Assembly (NCBI RefSeq): GCF_031143425.1
Contig: NC_090442.1
Coordinates: 425,709,776-425,773,775, forward strand
DNA from: Pleurodeles waltl
Taxonomy: Eukaryota; Chordata; Amphibia; Caudata; Salamandridae
DNA length: 64,000 nucleotides
Direction of reading: 5' to 3'
Positions 43,589 through 54,942 of the stretch are shown one piece after another; the stretch's first letter is position 1; every line of letters starts with the position of its first letter. The notes beneath the pieces are model-generated. The model had not been told where the DNA came from. It did no database searches and saw only the letters and a list, made by a program, of their open reading frames with translations. Both the position numbers and the translations under genes were made by a program.

Positions 43589-45096
43589 CGTCGCTTCCAG
43601 ACCGAGGTCACAGCAGCACTAGCAGTGTAGGTCCTCTCCTGTTGAAGGTCAGGTATCTAGTGATTGAAGAGATAGAAAATGGTGGTGACGTCCGCGGCAG
43701 TGATGTCCGCGGCGGGGCGCATCATCACCGCCAGCGCACCTGTTCATTGGCTCCTGGGACCCATAGGGTCCAATGTTAACCAATGCAGCATTGCGCCGCG
43801 CTCTACGACCGCCTACCGCGACGGTGTCCAACGCCAGTGCAGTTACCCCACAATCCCATTGTCCCAGTTTAGAGGTCAGGCAGCCGCCATTTCAGGGGCC
43901 CACATGGATTCAATTACTACTGCGTCACACATACCGAGGCCTACACTCAAAACCTTTCCCGGATGGGTTAATTGTCTGTTGTAGTCTTGTGTGTGACTGT
44001 GGGTACATACCTGGAGGAATGCTGACAGTTTCTTCGCTGTTGTCCTTCTTAGGCACCGTCAGTTGGGACATATTGGAAGATGGCGGAATCCGCTGGTGTA
44101 CCGACCGCTGGTGGACCTGTTGACAATGGAAGAGCGACATGTCATCGTGACCTACCGGTTTGACCGTGCCACAATCCAGGAAGTATGTACCCAGTTGGAG
44201 CCAGACCTGATGTCACCAATCCACCATCCGACTGGAATCCCCCCTGACGTGCAGGTGCTGTCAGTGCTGCATTTCCTTGCAAGTGGGTCTTTTCAGACAA
44301 CAGTGGCCATGGCATCAGGGATGTCCCAGCCTATGTTTTCCAACGTCTTGTCCAGAGTGTTGTCTGCACTGCTGAAACACATAAGGAGATACATCATTTT
44401 CCCTCAGGTGGAGGATTTGCCTACAGTGAAAGGTGATTTCTATGCCCTTGGACATATCCCCAACGTCATAGGTGCCATTGATGGGACCCATGTAGCTCTG
44501 GTCCCCCCCGCAGGAATGAACAGGTGTACAGGAACAGGAAGAGTTATCATTCCATGAATGTCCAGATGGTCTGTTTGGCAGACCAGTACATCTCGCAGGT
44601 AAATGCTATGTTCCCTGGCTCTGTGCATGACGCCTACATCCTGCGGAATAGCAGCATCCCTGATATGATGGGTCAACTCCAGAGGCACCGTGTGTGGCTA
44701 TTAGGGGACTCTGGTTACCCTAACCTGTCCTGGCTATTGACCCCAGTGAGGAATCCCAGGACCAGGGCAGAGGAACGGTACAATGAGGCCCATGGGCGGA
44801 CTAGGAGGGTGATCGAACGCACCTTCGGCCTCCTGAAGGCCAGGTTCAGGTGCCTCCATATGACAGGTGGATCCCTATTCTACTCACCGAAGAAGATGTG
44901 CAACATCATCATCGCCTGCTCCATGCTCCATAACTTGGCATTGCGACGGCAGGTTCCTTTTCTGCAGGAGGATGATTCAGATGACGGTGTTGTTGCAGCG
45001 GGGGAGCCTGGGGAACCTGTGGACAGTGATGAGGAGGAAGCTGATGAAGATGAAAACGACAACAGGGAGTCAGTCATACAGCAATATTTTCAGTGA

Positions 45097-45846
45097 GACA
45101 CAGGTGAGTACATTTTCATGTTTCACATATTATTAACTTTCTCACGTCTACCTCTGTCCTGTACCTACATTTCACTCCCTATTTGTTAACTGAGTTGTCC
45201 CCTTCCATTTCAGTTTCACTATTGTGGTAACCTACGTGTCAACAGCTTGCACCCTTGAAAGGCTTGTGATGTGTGACATTGGTATGTTGGCCTTCCAATG
45301 GGTCACCTTTTTTAACACTGTAGTTGACAATACAAAGTTCACAATCATTGACTGACTCCAGTTTTATTAGTGTTTCAAGGGAGTTTATTTAAATGCTAAA
45401 AAATGAAGGGGGGTTGTGAAATGGGGATGGGTGACGGTGGAGGAATGTCCATAGCAGAGTCCAGTCTATTAGTCTCACAGGTACATTGCACATCTGGAAA
45501 AAACAAAAAGAGGGGCAGAAAAGTGGGATATTCGGAGTGAAAACTCCTGGTCCCGTGTGTAAGTATCCCAATAGACAGTCAATCAAAAAAGGTTACACAT
45601 GGTTCCATATTGTACTGTGGGTTTCAATCAAGTGAAGAGCTCGGTCCCCAGGTAGGAACCGAAGCTTCTCGAAGCAAGAGCCCTCACTCACCATCCGGTG
45701 ACATGCTTCATCATAGGGCCCGCTCCTCGTCAGGCCGGCACTGCAATGCCTGACGGGCCCCGCGAGGGGGCTCTTTGCCGGAGTTGCACAGTTCCGATTT
45801 GGACAGGGTAACAAAGTGGGACAGTGGGAGGACGATCAGGGTGGTC
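45097..45846. other. Intergenic region between converging genes
   Basis: Lies between the nuclease stop and the stop of Myb gene 2. AATACAAAG and TTTTATTAG around 45330-45370 may be processing signals. A GC-rich patch at 45640-45790 has no recognised protein. Confidence 0.4.
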
Positions 45847-47321
45847 TTATTTCCTGGCGGGGGTCTTGCCATCTTGCTCTGTCCTGTTCCTGGATCTCAG
45901 GGCCCGCTTGCGTGGTGGTGGTCCGTCTGCAGGGGATGGGGTGCTGGTGTGTTGGTCCTGTGGCGGTGCCTCCTGTCCACTAGCGCCGGCGGAGGTGGTG
46001 GGCATTTCATCGTCCTGGCTAGTGTCAGGGGCCCCTTGGAGTGCCACGGTGTCCCTCAAGGTCTTTTGAATGTCCGTCAGCACCCCTACAATGGTGCCCA
46101 GGGCGGAGCCGATGGTGCTGAGCTCCTCCCTGAACCCCAAATACTGTTCCTCCTGCAGACGCAGGGTCTCCTGCAACTTGGCCAGTACCGTTGCCATTGT
46201 CTCCTGGGAGTGGTGGTATGCTCCCATGATGGAGGAGAGGGCCTCGTTGAGAGTAGGTTCCCTTGGCCTGTCCTCCCTCTGTCGCACAGCAGCCCTCCCA
46301 GTTCCCCTGTGTTCCTGTGCCTCCGTCCCATGGACCGTGTGCCCACTACCACTGCCCCCAGGTCCCTGTTGTTGTTGGGGTGTTGGGTTCGCCTGGGTGC
46401 CCTGTAGTGGTGGACACACCGCTGATTGACCTGTCCTGGGTAGGGAGGTTTGGGCCCGCTGGGTGGGTGCTGTTCTGGTGTTCCCAAAGGGTGGCAGTTC
46501 GGTGTTGGGCTGTGGCTGGGCAAGGGGAACCGACTGTCCTGAGGCCCACGATGGTCCGGGCTGGTCATCAAGATCCAGTGGGGCAGAGCTGCTGTCGTCA
46601 CTGTGGGCCTCTTCTGGGGGTGGAGTGGTGTTGTCTGGACCCTCTGGTGTGGTGACGTTCCTTCGGGTTCCTGCGGGGGTATGAGTACATGATTATTGCA
46701 TGTGTGTGTTTCATGATGTGCAATGTTTGGGTGTGCGTGTACCCCAGTGCAGGCATTCCTGTGTGGGGGCTTGTGTGGTGATAGTTGGGGGTTGTTGTGG
46801 GTCTGTGCAGTGGGCATGCTTTAGTGATGGATATCCATGCTTCGTTAGGTCATGCAGGTTTTGGGGTTGGGATGGGTGTTTGGTGTCATGGGTAGATAGG
46901 TGAGGATTTGGAGTGATAGGGGAGGGTGTGAGGGTGGGGGTGTGTGATAGCATGCTCCAACTACTCCTGCGAGGCCCTCAGGATGCAAGATGGACAAGAC
47001 TTGCTCCTCCCATGTTGTTAGTTGTGGGGGAGGAGGTGGGGGTCCGCCGCCAGTCCGCTGTACCGCGATGTGGTGCCTGGATACCGTGGAACGCACCTTC
47101 CCCCGTAGGTCGTTCCACCTCTTCCTGATGTCCTTCCTATTTCTTGGGTGCTGTCCCACAGCGTTGACCCTGTCGACTATTCTTTGCCATAGCTCCATCT
47201 TCCTGGCTATTGATGTGTGCTGTACCTGTGATCCAAATAGCTGTGGCTCTACCCGGATGATTTCCTCGACCATGACCCTGAGCTCCTCCTCGGAGAAGCG
47301 GGGGTGTCTTTGGCGTGCCAT
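45847..47321 (-). pseudogene. Myb/SANT-like gene 2
   Basis: Exon 1 from 47321: MARQRHPRFSEEELRVMVEE, then a second helix with FGSQ and a third with KMELWQRIVDRVNAVG and IRKRWNDLRGKVRS, i.e. the aromatic spacing of a Myb/SANT-like DNA-binding domain, then PPPPPPQLTTWEEQVLSILH. Exon 2 begins at 46670 after CCCCCGCAG, reads TRRNVTTPEGPDNTTPPPEE and DDQPGPSWASGQ, then NEALSSIMGAYHHSQETMAT and a coiled helix LQETLRLQEEQYLGFREEL. It ends with a basic RKRALRSRNR that could act as a nuclear signal, stop at 45847. Exon 2 requires one base from exon 1; the 5.6-kb element has such a donor (TCTG|GTAAGTAC), but at about 46965 here I see no clear one, so splicing may be lost. No stop inside either exon. 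Different sequence from gene 1. Confidence 0.8.
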
Positions 47322-47900
47322 GGGGTGATGTGTGTGATGTGTGGGGTGGTGTATGTGTTGATGAGTGTGGTGAGTGTAGTGGTAGTTGGTGTTTTGTGCG
47401 TGGGTGTTGTGTGGGTGATGGTGTAGTGTGCCTCTGTGTGATGGGGTTCTCTATTCTGTGCTGTCTCTCTCTGGCCTTCTCTCAGAAATTGTGGTCGTAG
47501 GGGTTTGTGTGTGATGTGGGTGTGTGTTTTATATTGTATTGGGTGTGTGGGAGTGGTGTGTGTATGTGTATCAGGTGTGTGTATTTCGAAATGTCCAATG
47601 TGGCGGTGTTTTGGAGATGTGTGTGTATTTTGAGCGCGGCGGTGTGTACCGCCAATGGAATACCACGTTTGAAAGACCGCCGCGTGGATTCATGGGTCGT
47701 AATAGCATGGGCGTGTTTCTGTTGGTGTGGAGGTGGAGGATTTGTTTCCGCATGTTTATCGCTGACCTTTGGTGTGGCGGTGTTGTGTGGGTGTCTGAAT
47801 TTCGGCGGATTCCGAGATGTGTGTCATAATAGCTGTGGCGGTCTACCGCGGCCGCGGCGGTGTATTGGCGGTCTTCTGCGCAGCGGTAAGCGCCTTATAC
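47322..47900. other. GT-rich right arm of the Harbinger element
   Basis: Simple TGTG/GGTG-rich sequence followed by a GCGG-rich subterminal zone with GCGGTCTACCGCGGCCGCGG. Upstream region of Myb gene 2, so probably its promoter area; no specific element is identifiable. Confidence 0.5.
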
Positions 47901-47922
47901 CGCCAAGGTCGTAATGACCCCC
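47900..47922 (-). repeat. Right terminal inverted repeat
   Basis: Ends ACCGCCAAGGTCGTAATG followed by ACCCCC. Complement of the left end. Flank is AAA. Confidence 0.85.
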
Positions 47923-47925
47923 AAA

Positions 47926-49991
47926 ATTGGTAAAACCCTTCGATACATCAGCCTCCATTTGTGAAAATTCAGAATGCAGAGGTTTGGTATACCCAGCTAA
48001 TCCTGGCTTTTTACCCAACTGCTGGGGTTTCTCAGCTCATAGTTACAATGTTAGTAGCAACATTTCAAGTCTCAGAATGCAATGTGATGTATGTTAAAAG
48101 ATCAGGAATAACAAAGTGATACATGTGCCATGGATACACATAATGTATGAATGGCCAAACAACTGTAGCACCAAGCAAAAAGTGCAGAAAAGCAGTGGTG
48201 AGCATTTTTAAAGCATCAATTTTAAGGTGCCTTAGAATGCATGGCTTCAAATTACTCTGGTGCAATTCAAAATTTTGAAAGTTTCAAAATGTACTGTGCT
48301 GTTATCAGGGTTGGCCACCCCTACAATGTCATATAATTCAGTAAAAGGTAGGTGATTTACCCCCAGCTGTGGCCAGGGCTTCGGTTATTAAAACATTTTA
48401 ATACAGCACTCTTGCTTTTTAATCCATTAATAGTAAGTATGAGAGGTAATGAGATTTGAGAGGGTAATAAGATGTGAATGTGAGTGCAGCACACAGACTT
48501 TCTAGTCTTAAAAAAGTCTAAAACAAGTCCATTGGGCACACTGCCAGTGGGAAAACACCACATTCCCTGCATTCACTCGTCATTAAATTAAATATGTGCT
48601 TTTATGCAATAGCTGCAAAAAACATGCTTTATAAAGACAAGAAAAGGAGAGTTTTTGTCTATTTTAGGGAGTAGGCAGCTGGAAAAAAAACACTGAGAAT
48701 ACACTACTGAAATCCACAAAAACACTGACAACGGGACAGCCTAAAGATATTTCGCTGCACAGTTGGATTTGGACACAAAACTAGCATTACTAGGCAGTTG
48801 ATTTTAAGAGCAGTTCCTAGTTGTCATCGCGCCATTTTTCTTAAAGAAATTTTAGAAGGCAGCTGTTGTGTTTGTCATCTTCTGTCATTTGTTGCCTTTA
48901 GCTAGCAGCGCATACAGCCTGTGGAAAGAGCCTTTTCAGTAACCTTAGGGGGGTTACTGCAGGATTTATTTCCCCACCAACTTGAAAGAAAAGAAGCGAG
49001 GGTTGAAGGGATAGAATATCTGACAGACGGAGACTGCACCAAAGTTAACTGCTCTTTGCACAGCTGCAGATAAGGCCATTTTATTGCTGCACAAATTCTA
49101 GCTATTTTTGAAGGTGTGCTTCAGATATGTTTCAGCTGGTGTTCACAAAAATGGACTCCATTGAACATGTCAAATAAATGGCACAGAAATAGATTCAATA
49201 AATCAATGAAAAATCACAGGATTACTTAAAACATGGAAGCTATGTCAACGCACGGACCAATGAAGCCCACTTCACATGTCATTTTGGTTACTTTTTTTAC
49301 TTACCTGGCTGTCTCATTTACTCCTGATGCAAACAGATCGAATAACTCTGCTGTGCCCCTCTTCCCGACCTGCTGTGCTCCATCCTGCTTGCTCTGTCAC
49401 AAAGTTGTGTCAATGCTAAGGGTAATTCCTTTAATGCAAACTTCCCATTCGAGAAGAATATTTAGCAATGATGCAGCACTCTCTACTTTATAGGAAGGGG
49501 CCCCTGGGGCTTTTTCAGCCCACAGCAATGACTTGCCACTCACTCTGTCTGGGGAACTAAAATTGTGTCGACCCTTCGAAGTGGCACATTACAGGTCATT
49601 CCTCTAATATCTTCTAGGCCCTGTTAAAAGAATGAACCTTAAAATTAACTTTAAAATTAACTATCAGTGTCGTCAGCCTATCATAGACTACAATGATCTA
49701 ATTTAAGGGCATACTGACTCTAATTTTTGTCTGGCTGTAACCACCCTTCAGACTTCTCAGGATTTGTCCTGCTAGAGAATATCACTGATTAAAGTGGAAC
49801 GATAGGGCCACTCATAACGATTCAGTATGACCTAGTGGCACCCCAGCTTCAGCTGGTAGTGTGGGGGTTAACAACCGCCCTATTCTTCAGAATCATTTTA
49901 CAGATAAAAACAATGATTTCTCTATAGGCTACCAGGGATTCATTAGCTACAAAAAATACAGAATACATTTTAAAAAAAACAATTACTAGAC
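47926..49991. other. AT-rich, no feature seen
   Basis: Two kilobases between the two Harbinger elements with no recognisable gene, repeat end or tandem array. Small open frames lack similarity. Confidence 0.5.
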
Positions 49992-50293
49992 ATAGGGGGT
50001 CATTACGAGTTTGGCAGTACCAGGACTGGCAGAGAAGACCACCAAATTATGACCATGGTGGTCTTCCCAACAGAAGACTGCCAAATCACCGCCTGTACTG
50101 CCAGTGCAGTCATGCTACCATGGTCTGAGGTAGCCACCTTCAGACCGGCGGACACCATGTCCCCGCCAGACATATGAGGCTGCCCCCATCAGATTTTTAT
50201 GCTGTGGTCGCACCATCACAAAAACCTTGGCAGAAACTAACTCTATAAAAGGAGACACTCACCTTCTGGAACACATACCAGTCTGCAGCCGCC

Positions 50294-51957
50294 ATGGAAT
50301 CTGAACTGCACATCCTCCCACTGCTCCTGCTTGCACAACTGTGGAACCAGCGATGTCGATGACAACAACAACTGTGATTAAACACACCTACCTGACACTT
50401 TGTGCACATATCATGCTTTGATGTGCCTACATAAGTGTGCCGTACACATATTCACAAAAATGGCAGAGTAAGCCTATGTTGTGCCATCATGATAGTGCAA
50501 TTACATTTGACATGCAGTATATCTGATAATGGGGATGTTTAAATACTCGGATGTACGTAGGCGGTGGAGCTATATTGGTATATCCCATGACTATTCAACT
50601 GATCAGTGCAGGTCAGCTCGGTTTGCCACATATTGTACATTTCACATTTGATATGTGTCCCAACAGACTTACAGGTTCAGCAATGTGCTGCAAGATAGGG
50701 GTACAAAGGGGCTTCAGCATGCCCATATTAGTGTCAGCAGTGCAACACTTGTCCTACAGTATTAGGTGTGTGTGATTTTGACATGTTCTGCTTTCATGTG
50801 TCAAGTGCATTTGTCAATATACATTCAATATACATTCTCTCCTCTCTACCTAGATGTCCTGCCATGAGGAGCTTGAGAAAACCAACAGTGTACTGACCAC
50901 TAGCTGACCTTGCAACCCTGGAGGACAGGCATGCCATCCAGACCAATCATCTGAATCGTCAGACCATCATGCATCTATATACAGAATTGGAGCCTGATCT
51001 CTTACCAGCCATACGCAATCCCTATAGCGTTCCTCCCACAGTAAAAGTCCTGTCAGTGCTATACTTCCTTGCCACAGGCTCCTTTCAGAATACAGTGGGC
51101 TTGGTTGCAGGGATGTCACAGCCCATGTTCAGTCTTGTGCTGAAGGATGTACTACGTGCATTGTTGAAACACATGGACAGCTACATCAGGTTCCCCCAAA
51201 GAGCGGATTTGGCATTTGTGAAGTCAGACATTTATGATATGGGACCCATACCTCATGTGATAGGTGCCATTGATGGCACCCATATAGCCCTGGTCTCTCC
51301 CAGTGCCAATGAACAGGTGTGTAGGAACAGTAAGATCTCTCTCTATAAATGATCAGGTAGTGTGTCTGGCAGACCAGTACATCACACAAGTCACAGCCAA
51401 GTTTCTGTAACCCACATTTTAAGGAGCAGCAATGTCCCACACAAGAAGGAAAGACTACACACAGACTGGGCATGGATCCTTTGGTATGTATGCATATCAA
51501 GGTTTTTGACTGTTATGGCACCTGTCTTCACATTTTTCCCTGTCGATGTACCTGTATTTTCACTGGTCCTACATTTGGTAACACAGGTGACTCTGGCTAT
51601 CCTAACCTTTCCTGGCTGTTGACACACATGAGGTACTCTGCCAAGGATGAGGAACTTCGTTTCAATGAGACCCATGGGAGAATATGGTATGTAACCGAAA
51701 GGACATTTGGCCTACTGAAGGCCAAATTCAGGCATCTGGAGGTGCCCTCTTCTACTCACTCCAAAAGGTATGCTAGATTATAGTAGCCTACTGCGTGCTC
51801 CACAATCTAGCCCTGAGATGTCAGATACCATTGCGAGCTGATGAGGGTGAGGCAGCTGGACCAGTGGCTGGTAATGCTGACATGGCAAGTGAAGAGGAGG
51901 CAGAGGAGGAAAGTGAAGCTTACTCTAGGACTAAGCTCATAAATCAGTACTTACGGT
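50294..51957 (+). pseudogene. Harbinger DDE nuclease, decayed
   Basis: Exon 1 at 50294 reads MESELHILPLLLLAQLWNQR, then TGA in place of a CGA Arg codon; a possible donor is at 50374. Exon 2 begins at 50854 after CTACCTAG in the matching phase: CPAMRSLRKPTVY, TGA (again for CGA), PLADL, then LYTELEPDLLPAIRNPY, GMSQPMFSLVLKDVLRAL and IDGTHIAL (first Asp). A frame break near 51345 precedes VVCLADQYITQVTAKF. An apparent intron (GTATGTATGC at about 51484 to TTTGGTAACACAG at 51588) interrupts the gene just before GDSGYPNLSWLL (second Asp); the 9-kb copy has no intron here. VTERTFGLLKAKFRHL holds the Glu. The acidic tail ends NQYLR at 51957. Confidence 0.8.
51484..51588 (+). other. Candidate short intron in the nuclease
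   Basis: About 105 bp with GTATGT start and ACACAG end, T-rich before the acceptor, placed exactly where the 9-kb nuclease continues from RVWLL to GDSGYP without interruption. Joining leaves the frame off by one base, so either the donor is shifted or there is a further indel. Confidence 0.5.
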
Positions 51958-52900
51958 GACATACAGGTATGGGGAGTGTGGGTGTTCAAGTCATGTATAT
52001 CCACATGAATTGCTGTAAATACTCCTCCTGGGTTGACTAAACAGTGGGGGTGTAAGCTGGTCCTTTCCCTATGTGTGTGTTGGGGTGTTGACTGATTTTA
52101 TGTAAGTTGCACAGTAAAGGTGTTTAGACTCTTACAAGTTACCTTACTGCAGTTTCCTAAATTCACATCTCCACTGTACAGACCACTATTGAGTTTTGTT
52201 TGCTGCACTCACTGTTCTCATGTCATTCCAGCCACTGACTGTGGCATTGAAATATGTGCTTCTGTTACCTATGACTTGAGGCATTGATAGTCATTAGCCA
52301 TTGCTACATAAATTCAGGATAGAGGGCTGCACATGCCAGATGGCAGCTACAGTGTTGTTTGATGATCATCCAGTGACTGAGGATGTATAGGTAATCTCTG
52401 GGGGGCCCTGCTTAGGTGGTATTCCACACTGGGCACAAGATCTATGAGCTGCATTTGTGATTTGTCTGGCTCCATGCCTTCCATCCTGATGGTACTATCT
52501 GTCATTGTTGTTTTTCAGGTTGGAATATTGACTTTACTCTTGTGTGGACCTGGATTTTTGACTCTCTGACATCTTTACTGGAACATTTCTGCTGTATTGT
52601 ATCTCCTGCTGAGGGTGCCCCCCTCTGCTGTTCTTTACACTGCCTGCTGGATGTAGGTGGGCATAACCCCATCACAATTAGCAATCATGACATTTGTTGA
52701 TGTTTTAATGAAGACACACGCAGTTGCTGTGTTCCAATGGTGTTTACTGTGCATATGGTGAATTAGTGACTACAAAACCTTTGGTGTGTACATTGTCCAA
52801 CAGGTGATGAGTGAGGTCATGGTAGATGGAATAATCAGAGTAGGTGGCACACCAGTTGGTTGCATAGGCCCTGTGTCTCTGTGCCACTGTGAAGATGGAG

Positions 52901-54942
52901 TTATGTTATTGAACAGTCAATAGGGTGTCTCAGTGGCACACAAGGGAGACAAATCAGGTGAGGTTTACTTCCTGGCAGTGGGTTTGGTCTGCCTGATGTC
53001 TGGCTGGATGACCACATTTGCGGGGGTTCTTCTGCTACAGAGGGAGGGGAGTCAGAGGGCTGTGGTTCCCCTGAAAGGGCCTCCATTCCACTAACTGCCC
53101 CTGATGTGGATGGCTCAGATGTCATGTTGCTAGCGGAAGGGGCCTGCTGGTGGGTGGTGGAAGCACGCAGGGTGATGTTGATATCCCTCCGCACCCCTCC
53201 AATGGAGGCCATGGTGGCATTGTGTGCCTGCCACTGCTGCATTACCTCCTGGTGGTATTCCCTCTGCAGGCTTTGGGTTTCCCCAAACATGGTGATCATC
53301 TGGCCCATCCTATCCTGGGATTGTTGGTATGCTCCCAGGACTTGGGAGATGGTTTCCTGGTCAGTAAGGTTCCTTGGGGGCCCCATCCTCCGACCCACAG
53401 CTTCCTGCCCATGCCCCCTGCCCCCATGTGCCTGTGCCCACTCCCAGTGTCTGCAGGACCTTCATATTCTGGGGTTTGGGGGTTTGACTCAGGTTCCTGT
53501 ACTGTGGGGCACACAATAGTTTTAACAGTCCTTGGGAGACAGGTTTGGGGACAAAGGGTTGGCTGTGATATAGACGCCACACGGTTGGGGGTATAGATGT
53601 GGGTAGGGTGAGGCAGGGAGTCGTAGACGGACCAGGTGTCCCAAATGGCCCATGTAGGTCGTCAGTGTCCTGACATCCACATGTGCTGTCCACACTGGGG
53701 TCTTGATCCTGAGGCGGGCTGTAGATGGAGTGAGACAGGGAGCTGAATGTTGAACGTGTGTTTGGTTCTCTCGTAATCACATGGATACAGTGGAGAGACC
53801 TTATTCCCAGCAATGAGAATGACAAATGCTGCACAGCATACCATTGGTGGTAGTTAGTGGTCTGTGACATGTGTACCGTAGTCCATTTTGGTTGGTATTA
53901 TTCAGGTTTAGTAACATTGCCTCAGTGGGTGGGTTCTGTTACAGTCTGATAATTCCCATGACTGTTCTACACTGTCAGCTGGTGACTAATCAGGCTTGTT
54001 AGTTGTGAAAGGTAATGGCTGTACTTTTCAGCATGGTGTCCCAAAGAGAGGAGGGTATGTATGTCTTCAAGGTTAATTGTCCTGTCTGTGCATGTTGTAC
54101 ATGTGCATGGAGTCTGACATCTTACATTCCATACCATGGTGGGCCAATTTCTGGGTTGTGGATCATGATTAGTGGCCAATTGGATTACTCACAGTATTGT
54201 AGCTGTGTTTAGCCTTGTTGAGCATGGTGTTGTGTCATTACATTGCTGCCATGTAGTGGTGCTCATACAATAGCACCTAGTTGGTATAGCTAGTACATTA
54301 GTTATACATGCAAGGGATGTGATGTGCACATTCCAGGTATTCAAATAGGAGGCTAGTGCACTGTGGGAGTCGTAGTGATGGTATTAGGCAATGCAAGGGC
54401 TCTGTGGGCATTTGGGCTGGGTGGAGGTGTGGCATGCAGGTAAGGTGCTTTGGGTGTACAGGTGGGAGGTGTAGTGAGACATACAGAGAATTGGGGAGTA
54501 TTTGGGTGTTGAGGAAACATACAGGACACAAGAATTGTGTGACATGGAAGTCATAGGTACTTACCAGAGTCCAGTCCCCCAGGTATTCCAGTCAGGCCCT
54601 CGGGATACAGAATGTCCAAGACCTTCTCTCCCATGATGTGAACTGTGGGGGAAGAGGTGGGGGCCCACTGTCAGTCTTGTGCACAGCGATCTGTTCTTGT
54701 GATGCCATGGAACGCACCTCGCCCCGTAGGTCGTTCCACCTCGTCCTGATGTCCTCCCTTGTGCTTGGAAGGTTGCCTATTGAGTTGACCCTGTCGACTA
54801 TTCTCCTCCACAGCTCAATTTTCCTGGCAATCGACGTTTGTTGAACCTGTGCTCCAAACAGTTGTTCCTCTACCCTGATGAATTCATCCACCATGACCCT
54901 CAACTCGTTGTCTGTGAATCGTGGGTGCTTGTGTGGGGAGAT
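52901..54942 (-). pseudogene. Myb/SANT-like gene 2 homologue
   Basis: Exon 1 runs from about 54942 to 54565: HPRFTDNELRVMVDEFI, FGAQVQQTSIARKIELW, RIVDRVNSIGN, TRWNDLRGEVRS and FTSWE, then a one-base shift into KVLDILYPEGLTG and GGLDSG. It ends at a canonical TCTG|GTAAGTAC donor (54563-54564). The start codon of the 9-kb copy (MARQ) is replaced by ATC. The last exon (53398-52901 for the clear part) has SQVLGAYQQSQDRMGQMI and REYHQEVMQQWQAHNATM, a coiled helix matching SSIMGAYHHSQETMAT in the other copy. The part between about 53400 and 53760 is broken by frameshifts. Confidence 0.75.

Larger units (their letters stand above)
39326..44052 (+). other. 4.7-kb intron of the nuclease gene
   Basis: Donor GT at 39326-39327 and acceptor AG at 44051-44052. 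Joining the two sides preserves the reading frame exactly (two bases left on exon 1, one taken from exon 2). The intron holds the complete antisense Myb-like gene and four minisatellites. The truncated copy at 21 kb has the same exon 1 length and donor. Confidence 0.75.
39243..45096 (+). pseudogene. Harbinger DDE nuclease, split gene with one frame break
   Basis: Encodes the transposon's nuclease (HARBI1-like), which cuts and joins DNA ends. Exon 1 is 39243-39325 (MEPELQILPALVFLLLYEQQ plus an Arg run, donor GTGAGTAC). Exon 2 begins at 44053 after TTCTTAG; the leftover CG plus G makes Arg and the frame continues HRQLGHIGRWRNPLVYRPL. The acidic triad is visible: IDGTH near 44476, GDSGYP near 44705 and RVIERTFGLLK near 44812. 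PNLSWLLTPVRNP and NIIIACSMLHNLALR are typical family blocks, and an acidic tail ends at 45096. One base is missing in a C run at about 44505-44511, shifting frame between LVPP and NEQVYRNRKSYH-type sequence. Predicted length is about 375 aa, near that of HARBI1. Confidence 0.85.
38914..47922 (+). mobile_element. Harbinger transposon, nearly complete, 9009 bp, three genes
   Basis: Ends: GGTGGTCATTACAACCCTGG on the left and, reversed, GGGGGTCATTACGACCTTGG on the right, both followed by GCGG-rich subterminal sequence. The flanks are ATA (38911-38913) and AAA (47923-47925), a 3-bp duplication with one change. Gene order: nuclease exon 1 (plus), intronic antisense Myb/SANT-like gene with downstream minisatellites, nuclease exon 2 (plus), second Myb/SANT-like gene (minus, convergent). 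Harbinger transposition normally needs a DDE nuclease and a Myb-like partner that brings it to the DNA ends and nucleus. Frame damage in each gene indicates this copy is inactive, but only mildly for the nuclease. Confidence 0.9.

Noticed and set aside
45593..45814. 73-codon frame between converging Harbinger genes
   Set aside because: GC-rich patch with no family resemblance and no conservation in the 5.6-kb element.
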